A DNA stretch of 10,973 nt from Trichomonas tenax (lineage: Eukaryota > Parabasalia > Trichomonadida > Trichomonadidae), in assembly GCA_023091735.1 (NCBI GenBank), contig JALKBU010001451.1, forward strand, positions 1 to 10,973, given 5' to 3'. The notes beneath the pieces are model-generated. The model saw only the letters and a program-made list of their open reading frames with translations, made no database searches and had not been told where the DNA came from. Shown in pieces: positions 6,507 to 10,973 of this stretch (the first letter of the stretch is position 1; every line of letters begins with the position of its first letter). Both the position numbers and the translations under genes were made by a program.

Positions 6507-7319
6507 ATGTTGTAGATGTTTTAAATGTTGATTTTGTTTTGTTAAAGAATAATTTTTTTATCATCAAATTAAATCAGACGAAGTAACTCAAGTTTCAACT
6601 AACTCAACGAAGCCTACTGCCTACAAAACCTTAGAACTATGGCTAAGTTTGTCGAGCTCAAAAAATAATATTTTATGACAGACTTCTGTCTAAGGTGTGT
6701 ATGGACAAGTGGCAGGAAATAGCTTTTTGAGTTTACTGTTATTTCCTAATCCTTACTATATAATTTTGAACATATTTATATTTCAATTCTGAGAGCTTCT
6801 CAAGTGTGTGAATGCATGGGAGCTCTTAAGTATTGAATACTATCATGAATTTTCCATTATATGAAAAATGTATTTTGATAGTTTTGAACCATGATTCGTT
6901 GACTCAAGAACTTGAGTTTTCTCGGACTGTTTGATGCAATATGAAGAAGATCGAACCTTTATTTATTTCGTTATTGCAATATCATGTGCTTGTGCTAAAA
7001 ACACAGCTGGATCATAATAGAAAATTGATGGCTTATCTATTTATTTCGTTATTGCTTTGAGTGATTGTTAGTTGTATATTTTCAATTTTTTCAAAAGGTC
7101 GAATTTAAATCAGTCAGATCAAGTTATTCTTTCTAACTTCCTATCAGGAAATTGGTTCTCATATGCTAGAAAAAATTTGTAGTATTTTGATATTAATTTC
7201 AATATATTTTTAGCTATCAGTATACTGGAGATATAAGTCATTATATATGTGAAGGGTGAAGATAATGAAGTAATACAAATAACCAAATAATTTATACAAA
7301 TAAATAATCAAGAAGAAAA
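6507..7319. other. AT-rich intergenic region with several short inverted and direct repeats
   Basis: No gene is supported; this is a convergent 3'-3' spacer. Local structure includes GACAGA/TCTGTC (6677-6690, 2-nt loop), AGGAAATA (6714-6721) with TATTTCCT (6740-6747), and ACTCAAG/CTTGAGT (6902-6917, 2-nt loop). An 18-bp direct repeat, TATTTATTTCGTTATTGC, occurs at 6960-6977 and 7038-7055. I could not fold any part of it into a tRNA or recognise a known small RNA. Confidence 0.5.
6960..7055 (+). repeat. 18-bp direct repeat pair
   Basis: TATTTATTTCGTTATTGC is present identically at 6960-6977 and 7038-7055, spaced 78 bp start to start. The intervening DNA is not repeated. It may be a remnant of slippage or a target-site-like duplication around a lost or short insert. 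The function is unknown. Confidence 0.6.
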
Positions 7320-9260
7320 TTAGAAGAAATCGTCGTGAAGATCATCGAGTTGCTTCTCAAGCTCGTTAAGCGAACTGACATAGAATTTAGGACAATTGAG
7401 GATAGGAGCAATTAGTTCAGGATTGATCGCTTTAATCCATCCACTCGACTCCTGTTTAGGTCTAAGGCACTGCGCAATTGCATCACCAAGAGCCATCGCG
7501 AGCTTCTCTTCTTCAGGATTCTCAGGCTCCCGCTGCGGGACAACAATCTGTTGCATCTGTTGCATCATTAGTTGCTGCGGTGTTGTTGGTGTCAATGGTT
7601 GCTCGATTGGTGTCTTTGGAAGTGTATGCGTCTGAAGTTGATCAGGATTTTGTGGTGTTGCACATGGCTTCACTTTAATAATTAGATCTGTAAGAATGAT
7701 TGGTTGTCCGCACTCTGGACACACAGCATTACCATTCTGGCAATTCTGTATGATAGTCAATGGGTCCATTGCGCATCCTCTGCAGTTTGGAGTCTCTGCG
7801 ATAACTTGATCATAGTAATCATGCTTGATTCCTGCCTTATCCAGGAGAGCATGAAGAACATCGATAGCTGGCCTCTTTGTTGCGTAGCAGAGTGTGAACC
7901 ATGTAACTGGAGTTGAAGGTGTTGCAAACTGTGGCTTAATTGAAATTTTGTTCTTTGCTCCCTGTGGAAGAAGATAATATATATATGAGTCACCAAGTGT
8001 TGATGGGCGGACTTCTGCCGAGTCATCAACAATAATAGAAATGGGGCTGTTCTGTTCTGGTAAACGAGGAAGGAATAAACCATACGGGAATGCATCTCCG
8101 CGCTTTGTTGGAGGCAAAAGATTGAACTCAACGCCTTTCTGTTGATTTGGCGCACATTGCATGATATGGAACTGTGGCTTTATGTTTTTAGCTGGAATGA
8201 AAACACTTGGGCATTTTGGATTGTTGAAAACATTATACATTTCATCGCTATTCTTAAACTGCTGCGCAAAAAAGTTGGCGTAGTTTGTCGCATTAGGGAT
8301 TGACTTATAGATGTTATTTGCGAAATAAACGGCAAATTGTTCCGGACTTCCTTCGCCACGCTTGAAGTTGCATCCGAATATTCTATAAAACAAGTTGTGC
8401 TTCTCTTCTGGCATCAATGAAATATAATGCGTCAACTCCGGCATCAATGATCTCGCATCATTTGCAGCCATTGAAACTTGCTGTTGGGCTGATGGCTGTG
8501 ATGCTTCCTGCGGTGTTGGCAGTGGTGACTCAGGGACATCGGATGTTGCTGAATGCTTTTTCGGTTTACGCTTGTTTTGCTGCATTTGATTTTGTTTCTG
8601 TTTCTTTTGGTTTGACATCGATTGACTCTTTGTCTGTGTTGGCGTTGGCTGTTGAGATTGCTGTTGCTGCATTTGAGATAATAAATTGCTCTGAGGGTTT
8701 TGTAACTGACTCTGAAGTTGATTTCCTTGCATTTGCATATAATTCTGCATATAGTTTTGCGGATTTTGCATGTAATTCTGCATAAAATTCTGCTGTGCGG
8801 CGCTTAGCATTTGATTTTGCGATGTTTGCTGTGACATATCGCTTCCTGTCATTGAGCTGAGTGACGTGTTCGAAGCACTTCTGCTCAATGTAGCGTTATC
8901 AACAGAATTTTGATTTTGCTGCCGAGCCGGCGAATTTTCGGCATTCTGCTGCATAATCTTGTTCTGCATCATTTGCATTTGGTTCATTTGGCTCTGCTGG
9001 TTCTGTTGATGTTGCATCATATTTTGATTTTTCATCATTTGCTGATTCGATGGATATGTGAATTGCGACATATTGAACATTGATCCCATCGCCATTTGGT
9101 ACGCTTTAAGCTGATTTTGGAATTGATTTATATTCATTTGCTGCATATTCGGCATCTGTTGCTGCATCGAGCGGTACTGCTGGCTCTGCAGAAGCTTCAT
9201 CTGCTGGTTTGACATGTGTTGCATTTGGTAGTTCGTGTACTTCTGATCTTGGTGATTCAT
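7320..9260 (-). CDS. Q/M/N-rich protein with PINIT/SP-RING-like C-terminal region (PIAS/Siz-like SUMO ligase candidate)
   Basis: 646 residues from ATG 9258-9260; the frame extends upstream only to a TTG, and an Inr-like site sits 23 nt upstream of this ATG. Residues 1-~230 are very rich in Gln, Met and Asn, with repeats such as QNYMQ, and look disordered or prion-like. Basic clusters KKQKQNQMQQNKRKPKK (219-235) suggest a bipartite nuclear signal. Residues ~270-475 are a folded region that could correspond to PINIT. A four-cysteine module follows: Cys493, Cys496, Cys514 and Cys517, then GQPIILTDLII. The 18-residue gap before CPxC and the following P-x-x-x-x-x-L-I-I pattern match SP-RING of PIAS/Siz. 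However, the usual zinc histidine position is Cys493 and the ISLxCP strand is not clear. The tail has a Gln/Pro stretch and an acidic-aromatic end (LDDLHDDFF). If it is a ligase, it would promote SUMO conjugation in the nucleus. Alternatives are a transcription coactivator or an unrelated zinc ribbon. Confidence 0.85.
   Translation of the reverse strand: MNHQDQKYTNYQMQHMSNQQMKLLQSQQYRSMQQQMPNMQQMNINQFQNQLKAYQMAMGSMFNMSQFTYPSNQQMMKNQNMMQHQQNQQSQMNQMQMMQNKIMQQNAENSPARQQNQNSVDNATLSRSASNTSLSSMTGSDMSQQTSQNQMLSAAQQNFMQNYMQNPQNYMQNYMQMQGNQLQSQLQNPQSNLLSQMQQQQSQQPTPTQTKSQSMSNQKKQKQNQMQQNKRKPKKHSATSDVPESPLPTPQEASQPSAQQQVSMAANDARSLMPELTHYISLMPEEKHNLFYRIFGCNFKRGEGSPEQFAVYFANNIYKSIPNATNYANFFAQQFKNSDEMYNVFNNPKCPSVFIPAKNIKPQFHIMQCAPNQQKGVEFNLLPPTKRGDAFPYGLFLPRLPEQNSPISIIVDDSAEVRPSTLGDSYIYYLLPQGAKNKISIKPQFATPSTPVTWFTLCYATKRPAIDVLHALLDKAGIKHDYYDQVIAETPNCRGCAMDPLTIIQNCQNGNAVCPECGQPIILTDLIIKVKPCATPQNPDQLQTHTLPKTPIEQPLTPTTPQQLMMQQMQQIVVPQREPENPEEEKLAMALGDAIAQCLRPKQESSGWIKAINPELIAPILNCPKFYVSSLNELEKQLDDLHDDFF
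8570..9240 (-). repeat. Low-complexity Gln/Met/Asn codon tract
   Basis: Dense CAA/CAG/ATG/AAY codons encode residues ~8-230 of the protein. They include imperfect short tandem units encoding MQN-Y/P (about 8735-8795). The tract is coding, but its simple sequence makes length variation by slippage likely. Confidence 0.7.
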
Positions 9261-9265
9261 AACAT
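9257..9265 (-). promoter_or_regulatory. Two-codon uORF overlapping the start codon of the Q/M-rich gene
   Basis: On the minus strand the sequence reads ATGTTATGA. The first ATG (9263-9265) opens a Met-Leu-stop uORF whose TGA (9257-9259) overlaps the main ATG (9258-9260) by two bases. If transcription starts at the Inr-like site at 9283, both ATGs are in the mRNA and the uORF lies in the 23-nt leader. This could reduce initiation or allow termination-reinitiation. The arrangement is certain but any regulation is inference. Confidence 0.5.
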
Positions 9266-9276
9266 TCACACGCTCC

Positions 9277-9285
9277 AAAAAGTGA
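9277..9285 (-). promoter_or_regulatory. Inr-like initiator element of the Q/M-rich gene
   Basis: The minus strand reads TCACTTTTT, matching the trichomonad initiator TCA(+1)Y(T/A). The +1 A corresponds to position 9283. That gives a 23-nt 5' leader to the ATG at 9260, in line with the very short leaders of these organisms. It also argues against the upstream in-frame TTG as a start. Confidence 0.55.
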
Positions 9286-9289
9286 CTTT

Positions 9290-9297
9290 TTTGGCGC
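9290..9297 (+). promoter_or_regulatory. E2F-consensus site upstream of the Q/M-rich gene
   Basis: TTTGGCGC, followed by G, fits the E2F/DP consensus TTTSSCGC. It lies just upstream of the Inr-like element, in otherwise AT-rich DNA. A second consensus match occurs at the right edge of the window. Binding by an E2F/DP protein is inferred from the motif only. Confidence 0.35.
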
Positions 9298-9635
9298 GTT
9301 TATTAAATAATCGTTTTCTCCTCAATTTTCATTAACCCTCTACTAATTTTCCACACCCTTTGCTGAATCAAGTAATCTTTGTTATATGAGGCACTACTTT
9401 GTGCCAGGCGCAAAGTAGTGCTACATTGAAAATTGAGTTAACACCACCAATCAGCGCCATGGTGCTTAAAGCCGTACTCAAATGTTTCTAAAATGATACA
9501 ATGAGCTCGTGTGGTGTCATAGAACGACAATTTAGTGTTGCACCATTGCAATTCAAGAAATTCTTTCGAAATATATTTTCAATCGATTTTATAGGCTTGT
9601 AAATGATTATTTGATGCGTTTATTAAATAATTGTT
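9296..9635 (+). repeat. 20-bp direct repeat, 320 bp apart
   Basis: GCGTTTATTAAATAATCGTT (9296-9315) recurs at 9616-9635 with one change (C to T). The first copy abuts the E2F-like site. The 300 bp between the copies contains the palindromic segment, so the copies might mark an inserted or duplicated block, or be shared promoter elements. Confidence 0.55.
9321..9437. repeat. 117-bp segment bounded by 11-bp inverted repeats, containing a 31-nt palindrome
   Basis: CTCAATTTTCA (9321-9331) and its exact reverse complement TGAAAATTGAG (9427-9437) bound the segment. Inside, 9391-9421 is a palindrome centred on A9406, with arms GCACTACTTTGTGCC and GGCGCAAAGTAGTGC that pair at 15 positions, one of them a G-T wobble. 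No clear target-site duplication flanks the segment. It may be a tiny MITE-like insertion or a dispersed palindrome upstream of the Q/M-rich gene. The pairing is certain and the origin unknown. Confidence 0.7.
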
Positions 9636-10206
9636 CAACGAAAATTAAGGTTATTTGTTAAAAATAAGTTGTTATGGCTGGTGCTCCACAGGCTTCAATC
9701 TACTGATCATAAAATTAGTGGGGTAGTAAATAGCGCATTGCAAAGAACCTAATAGCATATGGTGCATTAACTTTTGCCATAAATCTTTCATCAGATTATA
9801 CACAATATCGATTTCTGACAAAGAAAATAGCGTAACCACCTTTTTTCATTTACAGCCGAAATTATTTCGGTGTTCAAGATATGATTTCATGTTTAACAAA
9901 ACATCACCAACATTTCGAGTCAAAAAAACATAGGTACAAACTAAACAATCAATTGCAAAAATTTAAATTTTAGTTATATATACTTTTTATGACTACAAAA
10001 CCAAGCCTCCATTTATCTTTATCAATTTTTGATATCAAAATACGGTAAAATTTTAAGATATTCGAGATAGCTACGCATATTTATAATATCTGTCTACAAT
10101 TACCGAATAATATCAAAGTTATATAACGTTTTAATACAATTTATTTTCGCAATTAGATATCAGAAGCTATGAACTACTAAATAAGTTTCGATTAACAATA
10201 AAATAA
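9438..10206. other. AT-rich intergenic region without a supported gene
   Basis: No reading frame worth reporting is present. The first 110 bases have a less AT-rich composition and several short complementary stretches: ACACCAC/GTGGTGT (9441-9447 with 9513-9519), the near-palindrome AGCGCCATGGTGCT (9453-9466) and TTGCA/TGCAA near 9538-9551. I do not recognise a tRNA, snRNA or other known RNA in it. The rest is featureless. Confidence 0.5.
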
Positions 10207-10491
10207 TCATAATGACATTTTTATTTCAAAATCTCTGGATAATTCTTTCGAAAACGATAAGGAGGAAATATATGTGCATCTTCTGCTGCTTTCGTTTGCA
10301 CAATCCACAACTAATGGCGGATAAAAATGTTGATGATTTTTAAATCTATTTTTCCGATTATAAAGGTATCTCTGGCCAAATTCATTAACATCAGTGCATC
10401 TATATTGCGGATTTTTTGGCGTAGAGTGCTCTGGATCATATCCATAACCATCAGGAAGAGGGATAACACGTCTTTGCATTAATATTAACAT
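10207..10491 (-). CDS. Small hypothetical protein
   Basis: 94 residues from ATG 10489-10491; a second in-frame ATG at 10477-10479 would give 90 residues. The N-terminal half has a non-random look, rich in Pro, Gly, Asp, Asn, Tyr and Arg: VIPLPDGYGYDPEHSTPKNP, then FGQRYLYNRKNRFKNHQHFYPP (~45-66). The C-terminal part is Ser-rich and charged. There is no signal peptide or membrane segment, and it has two cysteines in the middle (in YRCTD and VVDCAN) and a third in RRCTY. The compact Pro/Tyr/Asn-rich style is reminiscent of small axonemal inner-tubule proteins in flagellates, but I cannot assign it to any family. Codon use is near the local background, so coding status rests mainly on the amino-acid composition. 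Confidence 0.5.
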   Translation of the reverse strand: MLILMQRRVIPLPDGYGYDPEHSTPKNPQYRCTDVNEFGQRYLYNRKNRFKNHQHFYPPLVVDCANESSRRCTYISSLSFSKELSRDFEIKMSL

Positions 10492-10973
10492 CACTTTTTA
10501 CGATCGGCGGTTTGACATGTGCCAACTTTATGTATTTTTTGCACCATTTTGTCACTTTTGCATGTATAATTAAAATCTGTAAATAACATGTAAAAATCTC
10601 ATAAAATCCAAAAATTGCACAAAAATTAATTTTACAAAAGATAACGCAAACTGGACACAGGCCTCTTTCGCTTGCACACACATAACCGCTTTTTCGACAT
10701 GCGTAATTTAAACCCATAAGAATTCAAGAATTGAGACAAAGGTATGTGCCCGCATCTTTAAAGCAGTTAATATAGTTTAAAAATGTGATTTAAAATATAC
10801 TTGTTGTGATGAAGATTGAGGGATTCACTTATAAAAAAAAGGGACTGGGACAAAATAGAACAACGTGCTTTTCTGACATGTAAAGCCAGAATGTCAAAAT
10901 AAAGGAAAGTGACGTGTTTGCGCGGGAAAAATGGAAAAGTGTCAATAGGTTGAAATGGATTGAACTCAATGTT
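10492..10973. other. 5' flank of the small gene and possible promoter of a gene beyond the right edge
   Basis: An 88-codon minus-strand frame (10451-10717) overlaps the small gene and is Cys/Ile-rich without recognisable features; I do not call it. The last ~150 bases are less AT-rich and contain TTATAAAAAAAA (near 10830), TGACGTG (10910-10916), an inverted repeat TGACAT/ATGTCA (10874-10879 with 10891-10896) and an E2F-consensus match. An ATG at 10969-10971 could start a plus-strand gene, but too little of it is visible. Confidence 0.4.
10921..10929 (-). promoter_or_regulatory. E2F-consensus site at the right edge
   Basis: The minus strand reads TTTCCCGCG, fitting TTTSSCGC. A CRE-like TGACGTG lies 5 bases to its left. 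Both are unusually GC-rich for this spacer and would suit the promoter of a plus-strand gene starting at or beyond the window edge. The assignment rests on the motif only. Confidence 0.3.

Noticed and set aside
6660..6760. Possible tRNA or small nuclear RNA
   Set aside because: The inverted repeats do not assemble into a cloverleaf, and no tRNA box A/B or U-snRNA motif was seen.
7396..8785. Several plus-strand and alternate minus-strand frames across the Q/M-rich gene
   Set aside because: They are shadows created by the repetitive codon composition of the real minus-strand gene.
9261..9278. N-terminal extension of the Q/M-rich protein starting at TTG
   Set aside because: Eukaryotic initiation at TTG is unlikely, and the Inr-like +1 at 9283 would leave almost no leader. 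The ATG at 9260 was used.
10451..10717. 88-codon minus-strand frame with many cysteines
   Set aside because: It overlaps the start of the better-supported small gene and has no recognisable motif. Trichomonad-type splice signals joining it to anything were not found.
3434..10830. Trichomonad-type introns
   Set aside because: I looked for the GTAYGT...ACTAACACACAG pattern on both strands and saw no convincing match. All called genes are open in one exon.

Overview
The window looks like nuclear DNA of a parabasalid protist, most probably a trichomonad such as Tritrichomonas foetus (a Trichomonas species is the alternative). The signs are very AT-rich intergenic DNA, single-exon genes with no recognisable introns, a c-Myb-like two-repeat Myb protein of the kind that is expanded in trichomonads, an Inr-like TCACTTT element 23 nt upstream of one start codon, TAAA at some stop codons, and a phage-tail-fibre-like gene of the kind I associate with Maverick/Polinton-type elements. 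The species is inferred from these features, not proven.

Layout. At the left (1-1552, + strand) is the 3' part of a tail-fibre-like gene with repeated shaft segments and a phage-type collar/receptor-binding C-terminus. An in-frame TAG at 224 interrupts it. Next come a ~117-bp tandem duplication (1554-1798) and a two-tier hairpin with 16-bp perfect arms (1962-2018), followed by a 161-codon reading frame with no ATG (2027-2527) that looks like a gene remnant. An empty AT-rich stretch then leads to a block of normal-looking genes. These are a GC-rich R2R3-Myb gene (3471-4229, -), a membrane-anchored relative of the Moco-sulfurase/class V aminotransferase family whose PLP lysine position is glycine (4674-6017, -), and a small acidic protein with a CLLI prenylation tail (6321-6506, +). 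The last two are divergent and share a 303-bp spacer.

The right half holds a long Q/M/N-rich protein with a C-terminal zinc module whose spacing resembles the SP-RING of PIAS/Siz SUMO ligases (7320-9260, -). Its upstream region carries an Inr-like element, an E2F-consensus site, a two-codon uORF overlapping the start codon, and a 31-nt near-perfect palindrome. A small unrecognised protein (10207-10491, -) and a promoter-like right edge with a second E2F-consensus site complete the window.

The genes do not form a pathway. The left ~2.5 kb looks like mobile-element DNA and gene debris, and the remainder is ordinary chromosomal genes. Two genes are likely nuclear regulators (Myb and the SP-RING-like protein) and two are likely membrane-associated. 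For four minus-strand genes, reading frames can be extended upstream only through GTG or TTG codons; since this looks eukaryotic, I chose the first ATG.
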